In this document: positions 20,783 to 36,386 of the stretch, piece by piece
Layout: each line of letters begins with the position of its first letter
Numbering within the stretch: position 1 is the first letter of the stretch
Assembly: GCA_026874595.1 (NCBI GenBank)
Contig: CM049319.1
Coordinates: forward strand, 69,501-133,500
Reading direction: 5' to 3'
DNA: 64,000 nt
Source of the DNA: Sipunculus nudus
Lineage: Eukaryota; Annelida; Sipuncula; Golfingiida; Sipunculidae
The notes under the pieces: model-generated
Databases searched by the model: none
Told to the model about the DNA's origin: nothing
Seen by the model: only the letters and a program-made list of their open reading frames with translations
Program-made: the position numbers and the translations under genes

Positions 20783-23377
20783 CCTTCTTCAGATAGATTC
20801 GACTCTATCTCCAAATATTTCATTGTTATATGTGTGGGTCATTGGAACAATCGATTACATTTTGGATGCGGACTTTGCTGGGACGTTTTATACGTAAGAC
20901 GCAAAGATTTGCTGCTCAGATCATTCTGTTAGTTATGTTTTAAACCGAACAGTGACATCATATTCGCCGTCCAGGTGTATTAAACTTGCCACCATCTGTT
21001 TACAAACTATGATTTTATCGTAGACCACAAGCATGGCGTTGATTGTATTGGTTCAAATTGAAAATGAGACGTTATGCTGGAAGTAGTAAGCATGAAGGAA
21101 TAGGCCAAGGTGTGCTGATTTTATGTTCATGGTTACAAATCATAATTTACAAAAGTAGACAAGAAGTATACTTTTATGGTACAATGAAATGAATTCCTCT
21201 TACAATGTTTGCACTAGGCGTGGTCTTCATGTATGGGGCTGTACTAGCAGTTACAGCAGGTCTGTATGAGAAATGCATTTGTTTAATTATTAGCATATCT
21301 GACATTTAGAGTGGTGCCTGAAACTATGTGTTAAATAAAGTAGGATGGGCGACTTGGCTTAGTCTATAGAACACGAAAAATACTTTCAAATTAAAAATGA
21401 GTATATAATAAGTGAGAGAAGAAGAAGAGGGATGTTATTGATACACAGACCCTTAAAGTGATTTTGTTTGTTGTTAAACAGGCTGCAAAGTCTGCCTTCT
21501 TGTCTGAATTTGACATCTGCTGTTGTTTACATAATTTTTCATGGAATCTTTGTCTGAAGAAAAGCCCAAAAACCAACAATTGGTAAGTGAAGGATATCAA
21601 TTACAATTTCAATTTCTTACTGACTCTTACTGACTTTGAACCCTAACGTCATTTGGGTAGTTTGATGACATGTTGTGGCATTTAAACCGCCGGTCTGTCC
21701 TGGAGTAACTAGTGGCGTACAGGGTGATCAAACCTGAGTCACATGACTCTGGACAGCACACCCAGGCCACATCAAACCGAGAAATGGTAACCTTAAAATA
21801 GTAGAACGTACAGGGAAGAATTATGAAGACTTTGTATGTATAACTGCACACATTAAAGTTTAATCCTCTCCTGAGCTTCTTACAACATGTAAACAAATAC
21901 AAGTAATTAAAATCAACATTAAGAACACCACGGGGCAATAAAAAGGATATAAAACTGAAACATTAATACTGTCACCGAAAAACTGAAATTAAAAAGGTTA
22001 CATTTGATATATTTTCAGAGACTTTATATACAATGCTTCCACTTCCGATTTTACTTGCGGGATGTATAAAAGTTTTAATTCCTATAAAAGCTGCGATGGA
22101 AGGCTGACTTGTATCACGTGATACAAAACATGACCGATAAACATGACATCAGAGGCATCCACAACGATTAAGAAATGCATGGCTTTACAATTTATACCGA
22201 TGTAATATGCAATACATTTTCTGTGTTTTTGGGGTAACGGATGGAATTTTAGGACCATTACACCTTTATGTCCCTCACCAAGGTCTATATATGGAACACA
22301 TCTGAAGCCACCATTGATATATATGTGCAGTCACCTTGCTGGGCGTCTCCCCAGAAAATATATGCCTATACATTAGAAAGCGCTCAGCGTAATGTCGACA
22401 ATATATAACGTGTTTCTGTGTATCCGTATAGTGTCAGTCTCCGGTATGGTTGAAAAAGTGTCATTGGTATGGGAAATTCTTCTTATGGGGACTTATGATG
22501 ATATTGTACACTAGTATAATCATATTTATTATGAATTCTTTATCCTATTGTCGGTGACACTCAATAGTCGGTCATTGGAGTAAAATGTTTTAAATCTGTT
22601 TGAATGTGTTTGGTATAAATGAGGCATGTTTTATTGTGGGCATGCGGTCTTGTAAATAAATCATATGGAAAATTATATGGTAAAAATGATGAGTAAAATA
22701 GGATGATAGTAATTTGTGGTATAATTACAATAATCTGTAATATGATTACAAACATAATGATACCTGTATGTAAAAGACTCTGTATGTTATCTATGTTAAG
22801 ATCATCGATGTCAAAGCTTTATGTCAATGAACTTTCTTCTCATTATATACAATAACGACGTAAACAGCAAAAATAGGTATTTTCAGTTACACTGTGTTCT
22901 TTTATTATCCAGATGGGTCATTTTAAATTTTGCATAAACACTTCTATGTCAGTTAAATTGACAATTATGAATGATTTAAAGTTAATCATGATTATTAAGC
23001 TTCATCATATCAATTGAACGAGGTTTATCAACCAGTGTGTGATGCATGAAGCGACTCGTTACAGTAAATCCTGGGTTATCTTCTCCTGCCCACAACTGAA
23101 CATATTATCAGTTAGAAAGATCGTGTGAAAGTCATTTTGCCGGAGAAAATCGAGGCATGAATCTAATTCATGACAACTGGTGGAACGAAACACCTACCAT
23201 TCATTTTCCTACGAAATACAGTTATTTAAAAATCTGAGTAAACTATGTTCAACAATATTTCAGCCCCAAAGAGGGCAGTCATCATAGCATAGGTTTCATT
23301 TAAGGGCAAGGTTATTTGGTTTACGACTAGACAGTTATTATTTCACAACTGCTGAAAAGATGATGCCAGATAAATTT
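20783..23377. other. AT-rich DNA, no supported gene
   Basis: No exon, RNA or repeat end could be supported. A short signal-peptide-like frame at 21205 is discussed as a finding. Confidence 0.45.
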
Positions 23378-23592
23378 AACGCTCTGAAAACACACCCGTC
23401 ACTAGATGATGTCATGTAAACTGTAACACTCTGAAAACACGGCCGTCAATAGATGATGTCATGTTAATTGTAACGCTTAGAAAACACACTCGTCAATAGA
23501 TGATGTCATGTAAATAGTAACGCTCTGAAAACACACTCGTCAATAGATGATGTAATTAAAAGTGTAACGCTCTTAAAACACACTAGTCTAAA
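23378..23592. repeat. 47-bp tandem repeat, ~4.6 copies
   Basis: Units start AACGCTCTGAAAACACAC at 23378, 23425, 23472, 23519 and 23566, an exact 47-bp period. Each contains CGTCAATAGATGATGTCATG. Confidence 0.9.
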
Positions 23593-23750
23593 ATATAGAA
23601 AGTTGTTCACATGTTTTATCCTGGGAAAGATTCCAAACGGATCATTAAAACATAACTTTATCATTTGAAAGTCGCCAGACAACTAGTAAGGGAAAGGCGT
23701 GCGCATTACTCGAGTCCGAGTTTTCTAAATGGAGGATTCATGTAGGCTTG

Positions 23751-25996
23751 CAAATTGAGACATGTTAGTAGTTATTGAAACAGATTGCATATTGAGACAT
23801 ATAAGCAGTCATTGAGACACTTTTCGTATTGAGACATACAAGCAGTTATTGAGACATTTTGCATTTTGAGACATGTAAGCAGTTATTGAGATATTTTGCG
23901 TATTGAGACATGTAAGCAGTTATTGAGACATTTTGCATATTGAGACATGTAAGCAGTTATTGAGACATTTTGCATGTTGAGACATGTAAGCAGTTATTGA
24001 TATATTTTGCGCATTGAGATATTTAAGCAGTTATTGAGACATTTTGCATATTGAGACATGTAAGCAGATATTGAGACATTTTGCGTATTGAGACATGTAA
24101 GCAGATATTGAGACATTTTGCGTATTGAGAAATTTAAGCAGTTATTGAGACATTTTGCATATTGAGACATGTAAGCAGTTATTGAGATATTTTGCGTATT
24201 GAGACATGTAAGCAGATATTGAGACATTTTGCGTTTTGAGAAATTTAGGCAGTTATTGAGACATTTTGCATATTGAGACATGTATACAGTTATTGAGATA
24301 TTTTGCGTATTGAGACATATAAGCAGTTATTGAGATATTTTGCGTATTGAGACATGTAAGCAGTTATTGAGATATTTTGCGTATTGAGACATGTAAGCAG
24401 ATATTGAGACATTTTGGGTATTGAGAAATTTTAGCAGTTATTGAGACATTTTGCATATTGAGACATGTAAGCAGTTATTGAGATATTTTGCGTATTGAGA
24501 CATATAAGCAGTTATTGAGATATTTTGCGTATTGAGACATGTAAGCAGTTATTGAGATATTTTGCGTATTGAGACATGTAAGCAGATATTGAGACATTTT
24601 GGGTATTGAGAAATTTAAGCAGTTATTGAGACATTTTGCATATTGAGACATGTAAGCAGTTATTGAGATATTTTGCGTATTGAGACATGTAAGCAGATAT
24701 TGAGACATTTTGCGTATTGAGAAATTTAAGCAGTTATTGAGACATTTTGCATTTTGAGACATGTAAGCAGTTATTGAGATATTTTGCGTATTGTGACATG
24801 TAAGCAGTTATTGAGACATTTTGCATATTGAGACATGTAAGCAGTTATTGAGACATTTTGCATGTTGAGACATGTAAGCAGTTATTGAGATATTTTGCGT
24901 ATTGAGACATGTAAGCAGTTATTGAGACATTTTGCATATTGAGACATGTAAGCAGTTATTGAGACATTTTGCATGTTGAGACATGTAAGCAGTTATTGAT
25001 ATATTTTGCGCATTGAGATATTTAAGCAGATATTGAGACATTTTTCGTATTGAGACATGTAAGCAGATAATTGAGACATTTTGCATATTGAGACATGTAA
25101 GCAGTTTTTGAGATATTTTGCGTATTGAGACATGTAAGCAGTTATTGAGACATTTTGCGTATTGAGAAATTTAAGCAGTTATTGAGACATTTTGCGTATT
25201 GAGAAATTTAAGCAGTTATTGAGATATTTTGCATGTTGAGACATGTAAGCAGTTATTGAGATATTTTGCGTATTGAGACATGTAAGCAGTTATTGAGACA
25301 TTTTGCATATTGAGACATACAAGCAGTTATTGATATATTTTGCGCATTGAGATATTTAAGCAGTTATTGAGACATTTTGCATATTGAGACATGTAAGCAG
25401 ATATTGAGACATTCTGCGTATTGAGAAATTTTAGCAGTTATTGAGACATTTTGCATTTTGAGACATGTAAGCAGTTATTGAGATATTTTGCGTATTGAGA
25501 CATGTAAGCAGTTATTAAGACATTTTGCATATTGAGACATGTAAGCAGTTATTGAGACATTTTGCATGTTGAGACATGTAAGCAGTTATTGATATATTTT
25601 GCGCATTGAGATATTTAAGCAGTTATTGAGACATTTTGCATATTGAGACATGTAAGCAGATATTGAGACATTTTGCGTATTGAGAAATTTAAGCAGTTAT
25701 TGAGACATTTTGCATATTGAGACATGTAAGCAATCATTGAGATATTTTGCATATTGGGACATGCAAGCAGCTATTGAGACATTTTGCATACTGAGACATG
25801 TAAGCAGTTATTGAGACATTTTGCATGTTGAGACATGTAAACAGTTATTGATATATTTTGCGCATTGAGACATTTAAGCAGTTATTGAGGTATTTTGCAT
25901 ATTGAGACATGTAAGCAGATATTGAGACATTTTGCATATTCAGACATTTAAGCAGATATTGAGACATTTTGCATACTGAGACATGTAAGCAGTTAT
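23751..25996. repeat. 37-bp satellite array A, ~60 copies, higher-order structure
   Basis: The monomer consists of TTGAGACATGTAAGCAGTTA (20 bp) plus TTGAGACATTTTGCATA (17 bp). The monomer itself is therefore an old duplication of TTGAGACAT. Variant monomers (GAAATTTAAG, GATATTTAAG, GGGTATTG) recur in order. Marker GGGTATTGAGAAATT at 24416 and 24601 and marker GACATATAAGCAG near 24313 and 24498 are both exactly 185 bp (5 monomers) apart. Another block of five to six monomers recurs near 23925, 24922, 25515 and 25770. Minus-strand open frames here are by-products of the repeat. Confidence 0.95.
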
Positions 25997-26984
25997 TCTT
26001 GTACTTCTGCATTATGATTGTAAATTTAATTAATTTCCTTCCATTGATAAATGTTGATCTAAACATAACAGTGATATATCTATTATCTGATTAAAGGTAT
26101 ATTTATCGTGTCTCTTCGTAAAGTAACGTATATTTTACAAAGCGTAGTCAGAGACCACAAATCTCCGCCAAGATGATCCTCATCAAACTGTGCCGTGCCC
26201 CACACAGCTGTCCCAGTTGAACAACCGCATCTCAAGTCACGTTCATAGACGCCCATAATACCTATAAATAACTCTATCATAATGAATTAGTTGTATGTTA
26301 CAATGGGATAGCAGTGGCCGATCCAGAAAAAAAATTAAGGGGAAAGGGGTTGAACGCTTAGAGTGGAGCTCGCATGATGAAGTCGCATAGCCGTCTATTG
26401 GTAGGGTGTGGGAGGTGGGGACCCCATAACAAAGTGAGGGTTAGTACGATGATTAGGAAATAAAATTCCAGCTTTCTTTAAGTGCAAAAATTAGACATTT
26501 TTTGTTTCCTAGAAGTTTAATGTAAGGGGGAATTTTTTTTTAATATAATAAAAACCTTCATTAGTTCATGTATTTCTTCAGACCGTGCACCATGGTGACA
26601 ATGTATGTCTTGCATTTACTTCACGTCAATATTGAAACATATTTTTAACTTAAACCCGTTGTGCATGTTCATGAATTGTGTCTATCTTTTAAAACAGAAT
26701 CATGAATATTTACTTGTTGTGCTTGGCTGCTTTCAGAACATTCAGATTCCATGATGTTAACATCCATTGATACATATATAAAAAGCATGTATAAATATTA
26801 ATACAACGTTGCAATTACTCAATTATACCGATTAAGGGATGTTCTTTCTCTTGAATTTATTAAATTGGTGGCATTTTCAAAGAAAATTTCTTAAAGAAGG
26901 AACACAATTGATGAGTATTATCACAGATCTTAGATCTATTACAGCTGTATTTGTCAAGTTTGTACACGGTTAATGACAATGATT
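25997..26984. other. no supported gene; possible degenerate dispersed repeat
   Basis: 26312-26420 (GTGGCCGATCCAGAAAA then G-rich) resembles the GGGGCGGATCCAGGATTT repeats at 44242 and 54148. A minus-strand frame at 26280-26083 (begins MIELFIGIMGVYERDLRCGC) has richer codon content than its surroundings but no recognised domain. Confidence 0.4.
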
Positions 26985-27225
26985 AAGGCCCGTTCACATT
27001 GAACGCTGCGCTGCCTTGTAAAAACATGTTGAGTACATGCAAATACGCTACAGTGTTTACACCAAACGCAGCGGTGCGCCGCGCTGCGCAGCAATGCAAA
27101 GCCAAGCTGAAACAAAGTTCAACTTACTCTGCTTTGGAGCAACGCAAAAATGCCCAGCCGTTTTATTATTCGCAGCGCTGCACAGCGCAGCGCAGCGAAG
27201 AGTTCAGTACGTGTGGACGGGCCTT
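26985..27225. mobile_element. MITE-like GC-rich element with inverted ends
   Basis: The left end AAGGCCCGTTCACATT pairs with the right end (reverse complement AAGGCCCGTCCACACG), matching at 13 of the first 14 bases. Subterminal GCTGCGCTG motifs are also inverted (AACGCTGCGCTG left, CAGCGCAGCG right). The interior is dense in GCGC palindromes (GCGGTGCGCCGCGCTGCGC). No transposase is encoded and no certain target-site duplication is seen, so the superfamily is open. Confidence 0.65.
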
Positions 27226-27599
27226 TACTGTCGCCTTCTGTCTACCAGAGACCGGACATGGGATTGTGAAATATCAAGTGTGACTGCGCTGTCAGACGTT
27301 CACAAGACCTTCAAATCTTGAAAAAGTGATAAATACATCAAAAACATGAAGTACTCGAATAGTAATCGATCATCGGTTTCAATTTTAATCGTCGAAAATG
27401 GTTTACAAACGATTCCAAACTCAAAACGATTATCACTCGCGTGAATTATAAACTACTATTTCTTCTAGTACCACGCAAGCAACCATAGGGTGTTGAACTG
27501 CAGTTAAAGACAGTGTTGGTTCATACCTCCATAAATTTTCAACGTAGATATATTTATTAAGTTTTGTAATCAGTGCTGAAAGAGGAAGAGAGATTCTGT

Positions 27600-29933
27600 C
27601 TGCTTAACGTGCTCTACTTCATATACATGTGTCACTTTGTTTAAAGTACTTTACTTTATATACATGTGTTCCTCTGTTAACGTACTCTACCTAAAATACG
27701 TGTCTCCCTCTGTTTAACGTACTCTAAATTTCATGTTTGTGTCCCACTACTTAGCGTACTCTACTTTGTATACGTGTGTCCCTCTGTTTTATGTACTCTA
27801 CTTTATATACATGTGTCCCTCTGTTTTATGTACTCTACTTTATTTACATGTGTCCCTCTGTTTTATGTACTCTACTTTATATACATGTGTCCCTCTGTTT
27901 TATGTACTCTACTTTATTTACATGTGTCCCTCTGTTTTATGTACTCCACTTTATATACATGTGTCCCACTTTTTAACGTACTCTACTTTATATGCCTGTG
28001 TCCCACTGTTTAACGTACTCTACTTTATATGCCTCTGTCTCTCTGTATAGCGTACTCTACTTTATATGCCTCTGTCTATCTGTATAACGTACTCTACTTT
28101 ATATGCCTGTCTCTCTCTGTGTAAAGTGCCCTACTTTATATGCCTGTCTCTCTCTGTATAACGTACTCTACTTTATATGCCTGTGTCTCTCTGTATAACG
28201 TATTCTACTTTATATGCCTCTGTCTCTCTGTATAACGTACTCTACTTTATATGCCTGTCTCTCTCTGTATAGCGTACTCTTCTTTATATGCCTCTGTCTC
28301 TCTGTATAACGTACTCTACTTTATATGCCTGTCTCTCTCTGTATAACGTACTCTACTTTATATGCCTCTGTCTCTCTGTATAACGTACTCTACTTTATAT
28401 GCCTGTCTCTCTCTGTATAGCGTACTCTACTTTATATGCCTCTGTCTCTCTGTATAACATACTCTACTTTATATACCTGTGTCCCTCTGTTTAACGTACT
28501 CTACTTTATATGCCTCTGTCTCTCTGTATAACGTACTCTACTTTATATGCCTGTCTCTCTCTGTATAACGTACTCTTCTTTATATGCCTCTGTCTCTCTG
28601 TATAACGTACTCTACTTTATATGCCTGTCTCTCTCTGTATAACGTACTCTACTTTATATGCCTGTCTCTCTGTATAACATACTCTACTTTATATGCTTTT
28701 CCTCTCTGTATAACGTACTCTACTTTATATGCCTCTGTCTCTCTGTATAATGACTCTACTTTATATGCCTCTGTCTCTCTGTATAACGTACTCTACTTTA
28801 TATGCCTGTCTCTCTCTGTATAACGTACTCTACTTTATATGCCTGTCTCTCTCTGTATAACATACTCTACTTTATATGCTTTTCCTCTCTGTATAACGTA
28901 CTCTACTTTATATGCCTCTGTCTCTCTGTATAATGACTCTACTTTATATGCCTCTGTCTCTCTGTATAACGTACTCTACTTTATATGCCTGTCTCTCTCT
29001 GTATAGCGTACTCTACTTTATATGCCTCTGTCTCTCTGTATAACGTATTCTACTTTATATGCCTGTGTCTCTCTGTATAGCGTACTCTACTTTATATGCC
29101 TGCGTCTCTCTGTATAACGTATTCTACTTTATATGCCTGTGTCTCTCTGTATAACGTACTCTACTTTATATGCCTGTGTCTCTCTGTATAACGTACTCTA
29201 CTTTATATGCCTGTGTCTCTCTGTATAACGTACTCTACTTTATATACCTGTGTCCCTCTGTTTAACGTACTCTACTTTATATGCCTGTCTCTCTCTGTAT
29301 AGCGTCCTCTCTGTCTCTCTGTATAACGTACTCTACTTTATATGCCTCTGTCTCTCTGTATAGCGTACTCTACTTTATATGCCTCTGTCTCTCTGTATAA
29401 CGTACTCTACTTTATATGCCTCTGTCTCTGTATAACGTACTCTACTTTATATGCCTGTCTCTCTCTGTATAGCGTACTCTACTTTATATGCCTCTTTCTC
29501 TCTGTATAACGTACTCTACTTTATATGCCTGTCTCTCTCTGTATAGCGTACTCTACTTTATATGCCTCTGTCCCTCTGTATAACGTACTCTACTTTATAT
29601 GCCTCTGTCTCTCTGTATAACGTACTCTACTTTATATGCCTGTCTCTCTCTGTGTAGCGTACTCTACTTTATATGCCTCTGTCCCTCTGTATAACGTACT
29701 CTACTTTATATGCCTCTGTCTCTCTGTATAACGTACTCTACTTTATATGCCTGTCTCTCTCTGTATAGCGTACTCTACTTTATATGCCTCTGTCCCTCTG
29801 TATAACGTACTCTACTTTATATGCCTGTGTCTCTTTCTGTATAACGTACTCTACTTTATATGCCTGTCTCACTCTGTATAACGTACTCTACTTTATATGC
29901 CTGTGTCTCTTTCTGTATAACGTACTCTACTCC
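27600..29933. repeat. 37-bp satellite array B, ~63 copies
   Basis: The main unit is GTATAACGTACTCTACTTTA plus TATGCCTCTGTCTCTCT, 37 bp. At the left a second subtype (GTTTTATGTA, ATACATGTGTCCCTCT) forms a block at 27780-27975. Copies at the left edge are the most diverged. Higher-order periods are present: GTCCCTC markers at 29570, 29681 and 29792 are 111 bp (3 units) apart, and a five-unit block recurs 183 bp apart (28678, 28861). Open frames here are repeat by-products. Confidence 0.95.
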
Positions 29934-30267
29934 CACATTTTTTTCAGACCTACGGACCTTTTAATAGGTTTTGTCATTAGTCCTGCTGGGTTAGACCCCC
30001 ACAATGTACCCGTCAATCATTGTTTCAACGGAGGCTAGTAGAATACTACCAACTCCACTCTTTGCCCGATTTGTGTTTGTGTGTTTTTTTTTTCCACACT
30101 ATATCTCCAAACTCTCTCAATAAATTAAAAAAATATAAATAAATGTTGATCTGAATATGGATCTTATCTGACGAACCGTTAGTTTTGAAATACAAAGAAT
30201 CGATTGAGTGGCTCCTGATGGTTGACGTGTCGGGCGGATGAGGAACCAGACCAAGGTACTGAGGAAA

Positions 30268-30579
30268 GTATGCTCTGTAAGCCAAGTATGCTCTGTAAGC
30301 CAAGACTGCTCTGTAAGCCAAGTATGCTCTGTAAGCCAAGTATGCTCTGTAAGCCAAGTATGCTCTGTAAGGCAAGTATGCTCTGTAAGCCAAGTATGCT
30401 CTGTAAGCCAAGTATGCTCTGTAAGCCAAGTATGCTCTGTAAGCCAAGTATGCTCTGTAAGCCAAGTATGCTCTGTAAGCCAAGTATGCTCTGTAAGCCA
30501 AGTATGCTCTGTAAGCCAAGTATGCTCTGTAAGGCAAGAGCCAAGTATGCTCTGTAAGCCAAGTATGCTCTGTAAGCCA
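30268..30579. repeat. 18-bp minisatellite, 17 copies
   Basis: The unit GTATGCTCTGTAAGCCAA is nearly perfect, with one 6-bp insertion near 30537. Since 18 is divisible by 3 and the unit has no stop in several frames, long spurious open frames cover it on both strands. Confidence 0.95.
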
Positions 30580-30599
30580 CAAATTTAGTTTCTGGACAT

Positions 30600-33510
<2,911 letters not shown>

Positions 33511-34960
33511 TGTCACGCGCCGTCGGTCGATCTGGCCCATCGGCCGATGAGTTAGCGCCAACGGTGGTTTGTGATAGGTTTGCGCCAAACCCCTCCATCG
33601 ATATTGGAGTTCACACTTAACAAAAAGTATACACTATATCATGTATTATTTCTTTTTTTTATATAATAAAATAGGCATTAAGATAATAGAATGATGAGGT
33701 AACCTATGAAATTAAAACAAATGTTAACTTACCACTAAAATGGCTGATGAATCACACCTTTAGATGATACAGAGTACAGCTAAACTCAATTTTCCGTTTA
33801 TAATACTTATATGTTATTTTACACATGTGCATCTGTAATCTCTCTTAGGTCCAACTAGAATATCGTTATCCTATGTGCTGCTGTTGAAATTTATTTTTTT
33901 TTTACAAACTCTTTTATTGGTTAAGCTCCCTATTTTTTTCGTGCAGTAGCTGCTGAACACATATGTAGTTAATGGACACATGTTTCCTTAATATGAATGT
34001 ATTAAGTATTTACCACAGATTACGTGTTTCAAGTCTTCTTATTTATTCATTTATTTTTATAAATGTTCTTATTAGATGAATGAGCATGCAGCGAGTCAAA
34101 AGTCAATTTTATATATAATACTAAAATAACACTGTACCTCCCCCTCCATCCCCACTATAATGACCATTATACTCCCGAGATCTTGTACAGTTTATAAAAC
34201 GAACTAGCTTTTGTTATTATCAAATATAGATTGAAATATTTATTTAACCCTAAACTTAATAGGAAATGGATGGCATCACTGAAAATCGGACATGAAAATA
34301 TTTTGATTGTTTGATCTGGAGCATGAATGAATATCGTTACACTGAACTGCTATGAGCATCTCCTTAGAGAATACATAACGAATTTAGACATGCCTACAGG
34401 AAACAATCATTCTGGTAATTTGAATGTCCCTTATTTTTGTTGTAAATATAAGTTTTAATATAAGCAGCAGTTTTTGTAAAATGTATATACATAAGATGCA
34501 TATAAATATCCCACCCCGATAAAAAAACATGATCCGCAGTGTTTCCTACAAGTATTTTCTTTACTTTTTATCTGACTTTACTTTTATATTATTTGAAACA
34601 TGTTTTATCCACTTAAACTATAAATGATATGCATTATCAGCATTGAAACCCCTAAATATGGAATGAAACACCTTTGCGCAGTTAGCTCTATAGTTCTATC
34701 ATGCAACACCTATAATAGTGCAAAACACCTTATGTATAGGCAATACCACGGTGGGAAGATTCAGGCGAATTAACCCTAATCAATCACAAGGTTAGAAGGT
34801 TTTCACTTAGAAATTTGAAAAAATTGCGTCTTCTTTTTGTATTTTTTTCACGAAGTTATTAAATATGAAAGCACATCGGCCGACGGTTTGCCCATCAGAG
34901 GATCGGCCGCTGGCGCAAGCCAATCGGCCGATGGGTCAGATAGACCGATGGTGCATGACA
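33511..34960. mobile_element. 1.45-kb non-autonomous DNA transposon with ~54-bp TIRs
   Basis: The left end (33511-33564) begins TGTCACGCGCCGTCGG and the right end, reverse-complemented, begins TGTCATGCACCATCGG. About 44 of 54 positions agree, including CCCATCGGCCGAT in both. The element lies in TATATA on both sides, consistent with a TA target duplication but not proof of one. No open frame of useful length lies between the TIRs, so it depends on another transposase. Subterminal CATCGGCCGA motifs repeat inside the right end. Confidence 0.8.
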
Positions 34961-35347
34961 TATATAGAGAGAGAGAGAGAAAAAAAAAGAGTGAGAGAGA
35001 GATTGATTAGATAGATAGGGATGGACGGAGCGCACACTTTGTCGACCCCTATGCCGGCCCCTTAATATACCCCTGCTTCATAACATATAAACATTATATG
35101 TGTCCCCGTTCACGCTCATAAAGGGTCAAATTCGACGTATATTTTGCTGTAAAGTATATACGAAAACTGATACTTAATGGCAGACAACCAGAAAATATTC
35201 TGGATGCCAAGTATCAAATGTTGTATTAAAGGAAATCATGTTTATACATAACACATAGACTGTTGAAGTGGATTGAAAATGGATACTATGATTACCTCTT
35301 ATATTGTGGTAACCCTATCTTGCTGTTTTACATATATATATATATAT
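34961..35347. other. GA microsatellite and unassigned DNA
   Basis: (GA)n at about 34964-35005, then unique-looking DNA and a short (TA)n. No gene. Confidence 0.5.
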
Positions 35348-35515
35348 ACATTATTGATAATAATGGAAAGACAAATAATAAATGAAGCAAACCAGAACAG
35401 GAATCATGCGTTGAGTTTGAAATATGTATATATATATATATACATTATTGATAATAATGGAAAGACAAATAATAAATGAAGCAAACCAGAACAGGAATCA
35501 TGCGTTGAGTTTGAA

Positions 35516-35535
<20 letters not shown>
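35348..35535. repeat. 94-bp tandem duplication
   Basis: Both copies begin ACATTATTGATAATAATGG (35348 and 35442) and end in (TA)n. They are virtually identical, so the duplication looks recent. Confidence 0.9.
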
Positions 35536-35551
<16 letters not shown>

Positions 35552-35552
<1 letters not shown>

Positions 35553-35688
35553 AACAGAGGAATCAAATTTTGTCAGGCATTTTTACTACAACGTAGTTCG
35601 TGCTGCGTGTTGCACTAATCAGGTGAGACTGCCCGATTGAAATCGACGTTGTAGTAAAAATGACTGACAAAATTTGATTTCTTTGTTT
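35552..35688. repeat. long hairpin: 43-bp arms, 51-nt loop
   Basis: Arms 35552-35594 and 35646-35688 are inverted copies with 3 mismatches in 43. The left arm ends TTTTTACTACAACGT and the right arm begins ACGTTGTAGTAAAAA. It sits beside the TA-rich 94-bp duplication. Confidence 0.9.
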
Positions 35689-35764
35689 ATGTAACTTTAA
35701 GCTCTGGTGTCATACCATAGGGCACTTAAGTAGTTGTTTATTCCTGTAAACCATTAGATTAATT

Positions 35765-35796
<32 letters not shown>

Positions 35797-36170
35797 AGTG
35801 TGTAATAATAAAGAGAACAGCTCTTCCCATTTTGGATGACAAGGTATAATATACAAACACATGCACCCAATGTAGCTTGCATGTTTGGACAATACATCTG
35901 TTTCTTGATCATACAAGTACAAATATCAAACTAAACAGATCAGACAAAACACGTACACTGTGGTCAGGTGGTACACGGTGGGAAGCTGTGGACCGTGACA
36001 GTACCACATGTACGAAAGCATGAGTACTGCCTGAACAAATATATAACCAGTAGGCCTGGGGCCTGTATAATCTCAAACGTATACGCCTACTCACACACGT
36101 GTAATTAGGGATTTGTGATTTATAAAAGGTGATCACCCAGGAATATCTATATACTCGTAGAAACCGGACG

Positions 36171-36215
<45 letters not shown>

Positions 36216-36334
36216 GTTAATTCTATTTATGTAAATAACATAAACATATATACAATGCATCTGAGATTTTATGTAGGTCACAAAAAATACCAGGGTCAAT
36301 ATAAGCAGCACGGATTAACACATTAATATAGCAT

Positions 36335-36386
<52 letters not shown>

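Noticed and set aside
23994-26066. Several minus-strand frames with repeating MSQYAKCLNNCLN-type text
   Set aside because: They are read through satellite array A. 37 bp is not a multiple of 3, and the frames end wherever copies differ.
27733-30038. Hydrophobic repeating frames (LYFICLCLSV type) that look like membrane proteins
   Set aside because: By-products of the pyrimidine-rich 37-bp array B.
23378-30579. CRISPR array
   Set aside because: Units are contiguous tandem repeats with no unique spacers, in a eukaryotic genome.
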